Shown: one piece after another, positions 18,402 to 26,400 of the stretch
How the letters are laid out: each line of letters starts with the position of its first letter
Position numbering within the stretch: the first letter of the stretch is position 1
DNA from: Acidobacteriota bacterium
GTDB taxonomy: Bacteria; Acidobacteriota; Terriglobia; Terriglobales; Acidobacteriaceae
Length of the DNA: 64,000 nt
Assembly (NCBI GenBank): GCA_021803035.1
Contig: JAJZME010000023.1
Location: 1-64,000, forward strand
Direction of reading: 5' to 3'
Made by a program: the position numbers and the translations under genes
Notes under the pieces: model-generated
The model's input: the letters and a program-made list of their open reading frames with translations, nothing else
What the model was told of the DNA's origin: nothing
Databases searched by the model: none

Positions 18402-21158
18402 ATGGTGGACCGGTCCATGACGATCGGCACAGCCGGAAACGAAGAGTCCGCGAACACGCTCCGTGATGGCGCGTGGCGGCCTTGGTCTCTCTTGACAGCC
18501 CTCCTCGTCCTCGGCGCCGTGGCAACTGTGATCGCGCGTCTGGCCGCTGGTTCGCGCCTCGACGGGCCGCTGATCGCAGCCACCCTCGCCGTGACTGGCG
18601 CCTGTGCCGTTTGGCTCGCCGTGGGCCGCCGCGCCGCGCCCATGCTCCTCCCAGCCACCGATCCGCACAAAGACCTGCTTGATTCGACCGGCCCCGCCAT
18701 GGCCGCCGTCGATCTCGACGGGCGCCTCACCTACGTGAATCCCTCCGCCGCGCGCATGCTGGGTTACGACACGGCCGAATTGCTCGCGTTGTGGGGAACC
18801 ATGGAGATCTTTGCCAAAGGTGAAGGGGAACGCGTGCTAGCTGAACTGCAAAAGCTCTCCGGCTCGCACAGCTGGGTCAGCAGCGCGCTGGACGGGAACC
18901 TGGCCGCCTGCCTTGAATGCATCAGCAACCTGCCGCCCAGCACCGCGCCCGGCTTCCAGGTGCTGTTGCGCCACAAAGACGGCAGTTGTTTCCCCGTTAC
19001 GCTTCACATCTCCGCGCTGCGCAACAACGCGGGCGTGCTGACCGGCCTCGTGGCTGTGGCTATCAGCGAAAGCGCAAAGCCAGCCCCCGAGGAAGCACTG
19101 CACGACACCCAGGACCGTTACCGCGAACTCTTCGAGAACTCCAGCTCGATGACCGCCACGCTCAGCCTGTCCGGGCGCTTTCTCTACGCAAATTCCGCCT
19201 GGATGCGCTGTTTCGGCCTCGACACCACGTCCCTGCTCGAGCTTGAATCCTTTGAAGAAATCTTTGCGCCCGATGCCTCTGACGAAGCCGCCGCCCTGTT
19301 TCGGCGCGCGGTTGCCGGCAACGCGGTGGTTCGCGCGCCATTGCATCACTCAACCGCGAACGGTCGCCTGCTTAATCTGGAAATGAGCCTGAGCCAGCGC
19401 CAGGAAGCCGGCGGTCCCCTCACCATTCGCTGCCTGCTGCGCGACGTTACCCAGCCCAGATTGCGCGAGGAGCGCGTGGCCATCCAGCTTGCGGCCAGCC
19501 AGATCGCGGCTGAAAACGCCTCGCCCGAAGCCGCGTCCATGCGCATTCTGGAAGCTCTCTGCATGTCCCAGGGCTGGGATGTGGCCATTCAGTGGGAGGT
19601 CGACGCCAAGCAGGACAGGTTGCGCTATAGCGCCGCATGGGCCTTGCCCGGTGGACCGGCCGAGGCTCTCATCCAGAAAAGCATGGAAACCACTTTCGCG
19701 GCGGGCGAAGAATTGCCGGGGCGTGCCTGGAAGGAAGGCCGCCCGGTTTGGATTGACGATCTGGCTTCTCTGTCCGGCCATCCCCGTGCCCAGTCCGCCC
19801 ACCGGCAGCAAATGCTCTCCGGATGGGCCGCGCCGCTGCGCGCCGGCAACCACATCTTCGCGGTTCTTGAATTCTATTCCCGCTCCAGCCTGCGCCAGGA
19901 TCGCGAGGCGGAGGCCACCGTGGAAGCCATCGCCATTTCGCTGGGGCAGACACTGGCTCGCTCGCATGAGCGCGGGCGCACCGAAGAGCTTTACCGCCAG
20001 CACGAGATCCTGCTTGATTCAGTCACCGACGGTATCTGCGGCGTCGATCGCCACGGTACCGTGAGCTTCGCCAATCCCGCTGCCTGCCGCCTATTGGGCG
20101 TGCCCCCCGCAAGCCTGGCAGGACGCGCGCTTCATGATGTGCTGCACGGGTTTGCCACGCCCGACCGCCGCTGCGGCGACGATTGCACCATCCGCCGCGC
20201 CGCCGGACATCAGGTAACCGCGGCCGGCGAAGACAATATCTTCCGTAGCGACGGCTCCTGCTTCCCCGCCGAGTATGTGCTCACGCCCATCATCGACCAG
20301 GGACGTTTCTCCGGCTCCGTGCTCAGCTTTCGCGATATTAGCCAGCGCTTCGCGCTCGACCGCCTGAAAGACGAGTTCATCTCCACCGTCAGCCACGAAC
20401 TGCGCACGCCGCTCACATCCATTCGCGGCGCGCTGGGACTGCTCTCGGCCGGCGTGATGGATCAGACCAACGAAAAAGCCGCCAATCTGCTTCGCATCGC
20501 GCAATCGAACTCCGACCGCCTGGTCCGGCTTATCAACGACATTCTCGACCTCGAGCGCATCCAGAGCGGCCGCCAGCCTTTGAACTTCCGTGCCGTGCAG
20601 TTGGGCGATCTGGTACGCCAGGCCATCGACGGCATGCAGCCCGTCGCCGACTCCGCCGGCATACAACTGATTCACGACGCGACCCAGGTCGAGATCGCCG
20701 CCGATCCCGACCGGCTGCTCCAGGTGCTCACCAACCTGCTGTCGAATGCCATCAAGTTTTCGCCTCCCAACTCCTCGGTCTCGATAATGCTCCGTCCCGG
20801 CGCCACCGGCGTCACGCTTTCGGTCATCGACCACGGCCGCGGCATTCCCGTCGACAAGCTGGAGGCGATCTTCGGCCGCTTCCAGCAGGTGGATGCCTCC
20901 GACTCCCGCCAGAAAGGCGGCAGCGGCCTGGGGCTGGCCATCTGCCGTACGATTGTGTTGCAGCACTCGGGGCGCATCTGGGCTGAGCGAAACCCACTGC
21001 GCGGTTCCACCTTCCGCGTTTTTCTTCCCTATCGGCCCGAGCAGCGCGGCCCAGCCGATGTAGGGCTGGACAGCGCGGAACCGCGGGATGCAGTGCTGGC
21101 CGGGAATGCGGACGCAGAGGCGAAAAGCCCCCCTGCCACATCGCTGTCGAACCTCTAA
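18402..21158 (+). CDS. PAS/GAF membrane sensor histidine kinase
   Basis: A 918-residue sensor kinase. Two membrane segments lie near residues 28-75, then a PAS domain (about 90-210), a second PAS (about 235-350), a GAF-like domain (about 365-530) and a third PAS (about 535-640). The HisKA phospho-acceptor is His665 in Ser-His-Glu-Leu-Arg-Thr-Pro, and the HATPase follows: N box Asn-Leu-Leu-Ser-Asn-Ala near 780, Asp-His-Gly-Arg-Gly-Ile-Pro near 810, then Gly-Ser-Gly-Leu-Gly-Leu-Ala. ATG 18402 has a GAGG box; a TTG at 18384 is also in frame. It is followed by a receiver and an Hpt gene, which suggests a split phosphorelay. Confidence 0.9.
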   Translation: MVDRSMTIGTAGNEESANTLRDGAWRPWSLLTALLVLGAVATVIARLAAGSRLDGPLIAATLAVTGACAVWLAVGRRAAPMLLPATDPHKDLLDSTGPAMAAVDLDGRLTYVNPSAARMLGYDTAELLALWGTMEIFAKGEGERVLAELQKLSGSHSWVSSALDGNLAACLECISNLPPSTAPGFQVLLRHKDGSCFPVTLHISALRNNAGVLTGLVAVAISESAKPAPEEALHDTQDRYRELFENSSSMTATLSLSGRFLYANSAWMRCFGLDTTSLLELESFEEIFAPDASDEAAALFRRAVAGNAVVRAPLHHSTANGRLLNLEMSLSQRQEAGGPLTIRCLLRDVTQPRLREERVAIQLAASQIAAENASPEAASMRILEALCMSQGWDVAIQWEVDAKQDRLRYSAAWALPGGPAEALIQKSMETTFAAGEELPGRAWKEGRPVWIDDLASLSGHPRAQSAHRQQMLSGWAAPLRAGNHIFAVLEFYSRSSLRQDREAEATVEAIAISLGQTLARSHERGRTEELYRQHEILLDSVTDGICGVDRHGTVSFANPAACRLLGVPPASLAGRALHDVLHGFATPDRRCGDDCTIRRAAGHQVTAAGEDNIFRSDGSCFPAEYVLTPIIDQGRFSGSVLSFRDISQRFALDRLKDEFISTVSHELRTPLTSIRGALGLLSAGVMDQTNEKAANLLRIAQSNSDRLVRLINDILDLERIQSGRQPLNFRAVQLGDLVRQAIDGMQPVADSAGIQLIHDATQVEIAADPDRLLQVLTNLLSNAIKFSPPNSSVSIMLRPGATGVTLSVIDHGRGIPVDKLEAIFGRFQQVDASDSRQKGGSGLGLAICRTIVLQHSGRIWAERNPLRGSTFRVFLPYRPEQRGPADVGLDSAEPRDAVLAGNADAEAKSPPATSLSNL

Positions 21159-21179
21159 CAGGCAGGCGTCTATCCGGCC

Positions 21180-21602
21180 GTGACGCCGCCGCAACAACAA
21201 CCAAAGGCCGGAGAAGGACCTCAGATCTTGGCGTACCGCATTTTGATCATCGACGATGAAGATGATATTCGCGAAGTTGCCGCGCTCAGCCTTGAGAGCG
21301 TGGCGGGATGGCAGGTCATTGTCGCCGGCTCCGGAGCGCAGGGCCTTGCCCGCGCCATCGAGCACCAGCCCGACGCTATCCTGCTGGACGTGATGATGCC
21401 CGGCATGGACGGCCCTGCGACCTTCCACGAACTGCGCAAAAACCCGGCCACCGCCGCCATTCCCGTCCTGCTCCTGACGGCCAAGGTGCAAACCTCCGAC
21501 CAGCGCCGCTTTGCCGACCTCGGCGTCGAAGGCATTCTCCTCAAGCCCTTCGATCCGCTCACCCTGCACACACAAATTGCCCAAACGCTGGGCTGGCAAT
21601 AA
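21180..21602 (+). CDS. Receiver-only response regulator
   Basis: A 140-residue protein consisting of one CheY-like receiver: acidic pocket Asp-Asp-Glu-Asp-Asp, phospho-acceptor Asp70 (Leu-Leu-Asp-Val-Met-Met-Pro-Gly-Met-Asp-Gly), Thr in Leu-Leu-Thr-Ala and Lys122 (Leu-Lys-Pro-Phe-Asp). No DNA-binding output domain follows. It lies 21 nt after the kinase gene and 11 nt before the Hpt gene, so it probably shuttles phosphate between them. The start is GTG; a TTG at 21228 is an alternative and would trim a non-conserved tail. Confidence 0.88.
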   Translation: MTPPQQQPKAGEGPQILAYRILIIDDEDDIREVAALSLESVAGWQVIVAGSGAQGLARAIEHQPDAILLDVMMPGMDGPATFHELRKNPATAAIPVLLLTAKVQTSDQRRFADLGVEGILLKPFDPLTLHTQIAQTLGWQ

Positions 21603-21613
21603 CGGCCTTGCCA

Positions 21614-21985
21614 ATGGATTCCACCGGACCAGCCCATGTGCCGCCGACCCCGGACCTCTCGGCCGCGCTCGATCGCCTGTGGGTCCGCTTTTTGCCGGAG
21701 ATCGAACAGCGCGTAGCTCTCCTGGAATCCGCCGCGGCAGCCGCGGCCGGCGGAACGCTCACGCCACCCCAGCAGCAGCAGGCGCGCGCCGCCGCGCACA
21801 AGCTTGCCGGCGTCCTTGCCAGCTTCGGCCTCGCCACGGCCACATCCCCCGCCCGCGAAACAGAACACCTCTACGCCCGCGATACCGCGCCCGGTCCCGA
21901 ACATGCTTCCCGCCTCGCCGCGTTTGCCGCCGAGCTGCGCTCCCTCATCGCCGGCCGCAAACCCTCCGCTCCCGAGGCCTGTTAA
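21614..21985 (+). CDS. Hpt-domain phosphotransfer protein
   Basis: A 123-residue, Ala-rich helical protein. The segment Ala-Ala-Ala-His-Lys-Leu-Ala-Gly-Val-Leu matches the Hpt motif, with His62 the probable phosphorylation site. Position supports the call: it follows a histidine kinase and a receiver on the same strand with only 11 nt between. A final partner with an output domain is not in the window, so the signal must end elsewhere. Confidence 0.72.
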   Translation: MDSTGPAHVPPTPDLSAALDRLWVRFLPEIEQRVALLESAAAAAAGGTLTPPQQQQARAAAHKLAGVLASFGLATATSPARETEHLYARDTAPGPEHASRLAAFAAELRSLIAGRKPSAPEAC

Positions 21986-22007
21986 CACCTCCCGCTGCGG
22001 ATCAAAG

Positions 22008-22013
22008 TAAACT
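22008..22013 (+). promoter_or_regulatory. -10 box, probable leaderless start of xseA
   Basis: TAAACT ends exactly 6 nt before the TTG start at 22020. No Shine-Dalgarno is present. Confidence 0.4.
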
Positions 22014-22019
22014 TGGATA

Positions 22020-23447
22020 TTGGCAAAGCTCTCCAATTCGTCCCCCCCGCAGCTCGACCTCAACTTTGACGAGCCGCAGCTCACCCGGCGCATCTGGCCG
22101 GTGCGCGAGCTGGTTGCCCGCGCCCGCGATCTCGTCGAGCAGGCATTTGGCGACCTCTGGGCCGAAGGCGAAATCTCCAACTACCGCCCCGCGCCCTCCG
22201 GTCACGTCTACTTCACGCTCAAGGACGCCGACGCCCAGCTCCCCGTCGTGCTCTTCCGCCGCCAGGCCATGCTCCTGCGCTTCCGCCCTGAAGACGGCCT
22301 CCACGTGCTTGTCCGCGGCCGCGTCAGCGTCTACGAGCAGCGCGGCCAGATGCAGCTCGTGGCCGAAACCATGGAGCCCGTCGGCACCGGATCGCTCCAG
22401 CTTGCCTTCGAGCAGCTCAAAGAGCGCCTCAAAGCCGAGGGCCTCTTCGACTCCGCCCGCAAGCGCCCCCTGCCCGCATTCCCGCGCACCGCCGCCATCG
22501 TCACCTCGCCCACCGGCGCCGTTATCCGTGACTTCCTCAACATCGTCCGCCGCCGCCACTCCGGCCTCAACGTCCTGCTCTACCCCGTCTCCGTGCAGGG
22601 CGATTCGGCCCCCGCCGAGATCGAAGCCGCCCTCGCCGCGCTCAACGCCGGCAACTTCGCCGGCCTCATCGTCCTCGCCCGCGGCGGCGGCTCGCTGGAA
22701 GACCTCGCCGCCTTCAACAGCGAGCGCGTGGCCCGCGCCATCGCCGCTTCGCGCCTCCCCGTCGTCTCCGCCATCGGCCACGAAACCGACTTCACCATCG
22801 CTGACTTCGCCGCCGACCTCCGCGCGCCCACGCCCTCTGCGGCCGCCGAGCTGGTCACCGAAGCCGCGCACAAAATCTCCGAGCGCCTCGACACGCAATC
22901 CCTCCGCCTCCAGCGCGCCGCCCACTTTCAGCTTCTTCAGGCCAGCCAGCGTTTTGCCCGCGTCTCCGCCAGCCGCGCCGAGTCGCGCGTCTCCGCGCTC
23001 CTCCATCGCCTTGCCCAGCGCGTCGACGACCTTTCCTTCCGCCAGGAAGCCGCTCTCGACGCGCAGTTACGCCACCGCCAAAGCCGCGTCGCCGAACTTG
23101 CCGCCGCCGTCCTGCGCCGCGATCCCCGTCAGGCCGTGGCCCACGCACGCGCCCATCTCATCGACTACCGCAGCCGCATCCGTCGCTCCATCGAACAAGC
23201 CCTGCACGCCTCGCGCTCCCGCCTCAGCGCCCTCGATGCCCGCCTCCACTCGCTTTCGCCGCTGGCCGTGCTCGACCGCGGCTACGCCCTCGTGCTCACG
23301 CCGGAAGGCAGCCTGATCCGCTCCGTCACCCAGGTGGCCACAGGCGTCCAGGTCACCACGCGCCTTGCAGACGGCGCCTTTGCCGCCCGCGTGGAATCCA
23401 CCACTCCCAACCCAAACTTCCCTGGAAAGCAGAAAAAAAGATCATGA
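22020..23447 (+). CDS. xseA: Exodeoxyribonuclease VII large subunit
   Basis: A 475-residue XseA, the catalytic subunit of the single-strand exonuclease. It has the N-terminal OB-fold (Trp-Ala-Glu-Gly-Glu-Ile-Ser-Asn-Tyr), the catalytic-domain blocks Arg-Gly-Gly-Gly-Ser-Leu-Glu-Asp-Leu and Ala-Ile-Gly-His-Glu-Thr-Asp, a long Arg/Ala-rich helical region and the C-terminal Leu-Asp-Arg-Gly-Tyr-Ala-Leu. The start is TTG. The stop overlaps the glmM start by 4 nt (ATGA). The small subunit xseB, often adjacent, is not seen here. Confidence 0.95.
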   Translation: MAKLSNSSPPQLDLNFDEPQLTRRIWPVRELVARARDLVEQAFGDLWAEGEISNYRPAPSGHVYFTLKDADAQLPVVLFRRQAMLLRFRPEDGLHVLVRGRVSVYEQRGQMQLVAETMEPVGTGSLQLAFEQLKERLKAEGLFDSARKRPLPAFPRTAAIVTSPTGAVIRDFLNIVRRRHSGLNVLLYPVSVQGDSAPAEIEAALAALNAGNFAGLIVLARGGGSLEDLAAFNSERVARAIAASRLPVVSAIGHETDFTIADFAADLRAPTPSAAAELVTEAAHKISERLDTQSLRLQRAAHFQLLQASQRFARVSASRAESRVSALLHRLAQRVDDLSFRQEAALDAQLRHRQSRVAELAAAVLRRDPRQAVAHARAHLIDYRSRIRRSIEQALHASRSRLSALDARLHSLSPLAVLDRGYALVLTPEGSLIRSVTQVATGVQVTTRLADGAFAARVESTTPNPNFPGKQKKRS

Positions 23448-24820
23448 CCGCAGCCTCCGCGCGCAAGCTCTTCGGCACCGACGGCATTCGCGCCGTCGCC
23501 GGCCAGTCTCCGCTCGATCCCACCACCATCTTCGCCACCGGCCTCGCGCTCGGCCACTCGCTGCGCAAAACCGCCGCCCAGCCACGCGTGCTGCTCGGTC
23601 GCGATACCCGCGAGTCCAGCCCCTGGATCGCCGCCACTCTCGCCGCCGCCCTCCGCCAGACCGGCGCCCAGCTGCCCAGCGCCGGCATCGTGCCCACGCC
23701 CGCCGTCGCTTTCCTCGCCCGCAAGCACGGCTTTCACGCCGGCATAGTCATCTCCGCCTCGCACAATCCCTGGCAGGACAACGGCATCAAGCTCTTCGGC
23801 GCCGACGGCTACAAGCTCCCCGACGCCGTCGAACTGGCCATTGAAGACGAGATCCTCCATCACGCCGCGCAACTTCAGCCGCCCGATCCCGCTTCCCTGC
23901 CCCAGGTTGAAGACAATTCGGATTTCAAATTCGATTACATCCAGTTCCTCATCGATTCGGTCCCCGGCCTCTCCATCTCCGGCCTCCGCATCGTCGCCGA
24001 CTGCGCCAACGGCGCCGCCGCGGCCATTGCGCCGGAGCTGTTCCAGCGCCTCGACGCCTCCGGCTCCGCGCAGCTCACCCTGCTCCACACCGCACCCAAC
24101 GGACGCAACATCAACCTCAACTGCGGCGCCCTGCATCCCGAGCACGTCGCCTCGGAAACCGTGAAACACGGCGCCGAGCTGGGCCTCACCTTCGACGGCG
24201 ACGCCGACCGCTGCCTCCTGGCCGGCGCCCGCGCCAACGTCATCAACGGCGACGCCATCCTGCTCATGGCCGCCCGCGATCTCAAGGCCCGCGCCCTGCT
24301 CACCGGCGATCTCGTCGTAGCCACCACCATGTCCAACATGGGCCTTGAAGCCGCGCTTAAACAGAGCGGCATCCGCATGCTGCGCGCCCCCGTCGGCGAC
24401 CGCTACGTCCTCGAACAGATGCAGGCGCACAACGCCGCGCTGGGCGGCGAGCAGTCCGGCCACATCCTCTTTCCCCATCTGGCCACCACCGGCGACGGCC
24501 TGCTGACTGCCCTCGTGGTCCTCGATCTCATCGCCCGCACCGGCCGGTCAATTGACGCACTTTCCGCCGACATGAAGGTCTTTCCGCAAACCATCGTCAA
24601 CGTCAAGGTACGCGAGAAAAAGCCCCTGGATCAGATCGCCTCTGTGGCCGCATCCATCCGCGCCGCCGAAGAGGATTTGAAAGACAAAGGCCGCGTCGTC
24701 ATTCGCTATTCCGGCACCGAGCCGCTGGCCCGCGTCATGATCGAAGCCGAAAGCGAAGCCGCCATGCGCCATCACGCCGATGCCATCGCCGCCGCCATCC
24801 GCGCCGAAATCGGCCTTTAA
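23444..24820 (+). CDS. glmM: Phosphoglucosamine mutase
   Basis: A 458-residue GlmM, converting glucosamine-6-phosphate to glucosamine-1-phosphate for UDP-GlcNAc and cell-wall synthesis. The active-site serine is Ser106 (Ile-Ser-Ala-Ser-His-Asn-Pro), the metal loop is Asp-Gly-Asp-Ala-Asp-Arg, the sugar-binding loop is Gly-Gly-Glu-Gln-Ser-Gly-His, and the phosphate-binding loop is Arg-Tyr-Ser-Gly-Thr-Glu-Pro. It is translationally coupled to xseA. Confidence 0.96.
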   Translation: MTAASARKLFGTDGIRAVAGQSPLDPTTIFATGLALGHSLRKTAAQPRVLLGRDTRESSPWIAATLAAALRQTGAQLPSAGIVPTPAVAFLARKHGFHAGIVISASHNPWQDNGIKLFGADGYKLPDAVELAIEDEILHHAAQLQPPDPASLPQVEDNSDFKFDYIQFLIDSVPGLSISGLRIVADCANGAAAAIAPELFQRLDASGSAQLTLLHTAPNGRNINLNCGALHPEHVASETVKHGAELGLTFDGDADRCLLAGARANVINGDAILLMAARDLKARALLTGDLVVATTMSNMGLEAALKQSGIRMLRAPVGDRYVLEQMQAHNAALGGEQSGHILFPHLATTGDGLLTALVVLDLIARTGRSIDALSADMKVFPQTIVNVKVREKKPLDQIASVAASIRAAEEDLKDKGRVVIRYSGTEPLARVMIEAESEAAMRHHADAIAAAIRAEIGL

Positions 24821-24937
24821 GCGTTTGATGGCAATATGGGCGCCTCGCACTTGATGGGCACCTGCAATCCGCCATCGCCCGCTTCAAAATCATTCCGGCC
24901 AGCAACCCGAACATGGAGAGGCGCCCGCTGCCGCCCA

Positions 24938-25159
24938 TCACCGGAACCGCGAGAACAGGTACAAGATGAGCGAAGCCACAATGCTGATCACAATGCACGT
25001 GACGATAGGGAAAAATACAGTGACGTGTTTGCCGCGGTAGACAACATCGCCCGGCAACCGCCCCAGCGGCAGCCCCATCCGCCCCGCCAGCATCACCACG
25101 GCGCCAATCAGCACCAGCAGGATCCCCAGCCCAACAATCAGTTTGCCAATCTCATTCAT
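24938..25159 (-). CDS. DUF2905 small membrane protein
   Basis: A 73-residue protein with two membrane segments (about residues 4-26 and 46-68) separated by a short loop containing Gly-Arg-Leu-Pro-Gly-Asp-Val, the DUF2905 hallmark. The function is unknown. The start at ATG 25159 matches the usual N-terminus; an in-frame start six codons upstream is possible. Confidence 0.85.
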   Translation of the reverse strand: MNEIGKLIVGLGILLVLIGAVVMLAGRMGLPLGRLPGDVVYRGKHVTVFFPIVTCIVISIVASLILYLFSRFR

Positions 25160-25428
25160 CGGCGCAATCCTGCCCATCCGTCATGCTCAGAATATCGCTC
25201 CTCAGCCCCCTTCGCGAATTGCGCCTTCCTCATTGATATCCGCAAAAACGATGGAACACGATCACCCGGAGCAGCCAATCCCACCCGCAGACCATAAAAA
25301 GAGAAAAAGCCTGTCATCCAGAGGCGCAGCCGAAGGATCCGCGGTTGTCTTTCGCGCATTCCGCAATCCCAAAAACGCCCAATAATCCATCACCAACCGC
25401 GGACCAATATTCGCAATCTTTGTAACAG

Positions 25429-25449
25429 GGCATGACTTTCCGTCGTGCC
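25429..25449 (+). repeat. Short hairpin repeat
   Basis: GGCATGAC (25429-25436) pairs with GTCGTGCC (25442-25449) over 8 bp with one G-U and a 5-nt loop. It looks like one unit of a REP-like intergenic hairpin. Only one copy is in the window, so the repeat nature is inferred. Confidence 0.35.
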
Positions 25450-25512
25450 GAAAACGACCGCAAAATCCCTCGGACTTCAGCCCCTGCTGCCTGTCCTTGC
25501 CGTAATCACAGA

Positions 25513-25815
25513 GTAAGCATCCTCCGGTAAAACTGGAGGCTTTATGGTATGCGGTCAAAAAAGGGTCCTCACGTGGCGTACTTGCATTTGTGCAATCCGC
25601 CCCGATCTCGCGCCGCAGGCGCAGTGTTCATGAGTCCCTCGCTTCAGCGTGCGTATGAAGTGCAGCATGGATGCTCGGAGTCCCGTAGCGGCGTTGCCTG
25701 GACCCGCGCCGTTCCTGCAAAGGCCCTGCAGCCATGGCTCTCGGAGCGACTCCCGCAAAGGTCTAACCTCTGCGGCTTCCCCGACGAAGCCGGGTTCTCC
25801 CATGAGCGAATAGAC
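25513..25815 (+). repeat. Interspersed element, copy B (longest)
   Basis: The longest of three related copies (others at 292 and 1917). Its 5' end can fold: GCAT (25517-25520) with ATGC (25549-25552) enclosing CCTCCGG with CTGGAGG (7 bp, one G-U). The central block GTGGCGTACTTGCATTTGTG and the end TGAGCGAATAGAC (25803-25815) are shared with copy A. It encodes no convincing protein, so it is either a structured RNA or a non-autonomous mobile element. Confidence 0.65.
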
Positions 25816-25908
25816 TCACTGTACGGCGAGCCAGGCGATCCGGAGCGGTTCCTTGTCACACCGTAGCCAATCGCCCGTCCAGCCAGAATCAAAAGAACCG
25901 CACAGCCA

Positions 25909-26400
25909 ATGATGAATTTCAGCGATCATCTACGCACCACAACCGGCGCACTGAAAAATTGGGCAATTGCCCAGCTTGAGGACTCCCTCGCCGTCGGAGT
26001 GCTCTGGCTGATCGGGCTCTCCATCTTGCATGTCCCGCTGGCCCCCATGTGGGCGCTGATCGCCGCGGTACTCCAGATCGTGCCGCACTTTGGCCCGGTC
26101 CTGGGAATGCTGGGCCCTGTCATCACCGCGGCCATCAAGTGGACAGATTGGCAGCACCCTCTCTACGTCCTTGTGCTTTACGCGGTCATTGTCCTGATCG
26201 ACGGGCTGCTGCTCCAGCCACTCATCATGCGGCGAACTGCCAAGGTACCCATCTGGGCATCTCTCTCTACGCCGATCGTGCTCGGAATCATCTGGCCATT
26301 CTGGGGAGTGCTCTTGGCCCCGCCCCTGCTCGCAGTGCTCTTTGCATACCGGGCGCGGCAAAAGAAATCAGGCTCACACTCCACGCAAAACAGAGCATAG
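25909..26400 (+). CDS. Half-length AI-2E-type transporter (C-terminal part)
   Basis: A 163-residue, four- to five-segment membrane protein that matches the C-terminal half of the AI-2E/TqsA permease family: Ile-Val-Pro-His-Phe-Gly-Pro-Val-Leu-Gly, followed by the Asp-Gly-Leu-Leu-Leu-Gln-Pro-Leu-Ile-Met motif. Normal members have about 340-370 residues, so the N-terminal half is missing. It sits directly downstream of a repeat element, which suggests a truncated gene rather than a distinct short protein, though the frame is intact and starts with ATG-ATG. Confidence 0.65.
   Translation: MMNFSDHLRTTTGALKNWAIAQLEDSLAVGVLWLIGLSILHVPLAPMWALIAAVLQIVPHFGPVLGMLGPVITAAIKWTDWQHPLYVLVLYAVIVLIDGLLLQPLIMRRTAKVPIWASLSTPIVLGIIWPFWGVLLAPPLLAVLFAYRARQKKSGSHSTQNRA

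Larger units (their letters stand above)
25178..25908. other. Repeat-rich intergenic region (about 730 bp)
   Basis: No gene is supported. It holds a short hairpin repeat at 25429-25449 and the long copy of the interspersed element at 25513-25815. A further stretch (about 25315-25350) resembles a short interspersed sequence I associate from memory with Acidobacteriota intergenic regions; that link is not verified. Confidence 0.5.

Noticed and set aside
20091-21614. 507-codon minus-strand frame opposite the histidine kinase and receiver genes
   Set aside because: It is a shadow frame with no motifs, and it covers two clear signalling genes on the other strand.
21511-23316. 601-codon plus-strand frame overlapping the Hpt and xseA genes
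   Set aside because: Its product is mostly Ser, Pro and Ala, typical of an alternative frame of GC-rich DNA; xseA in another frame is certain.
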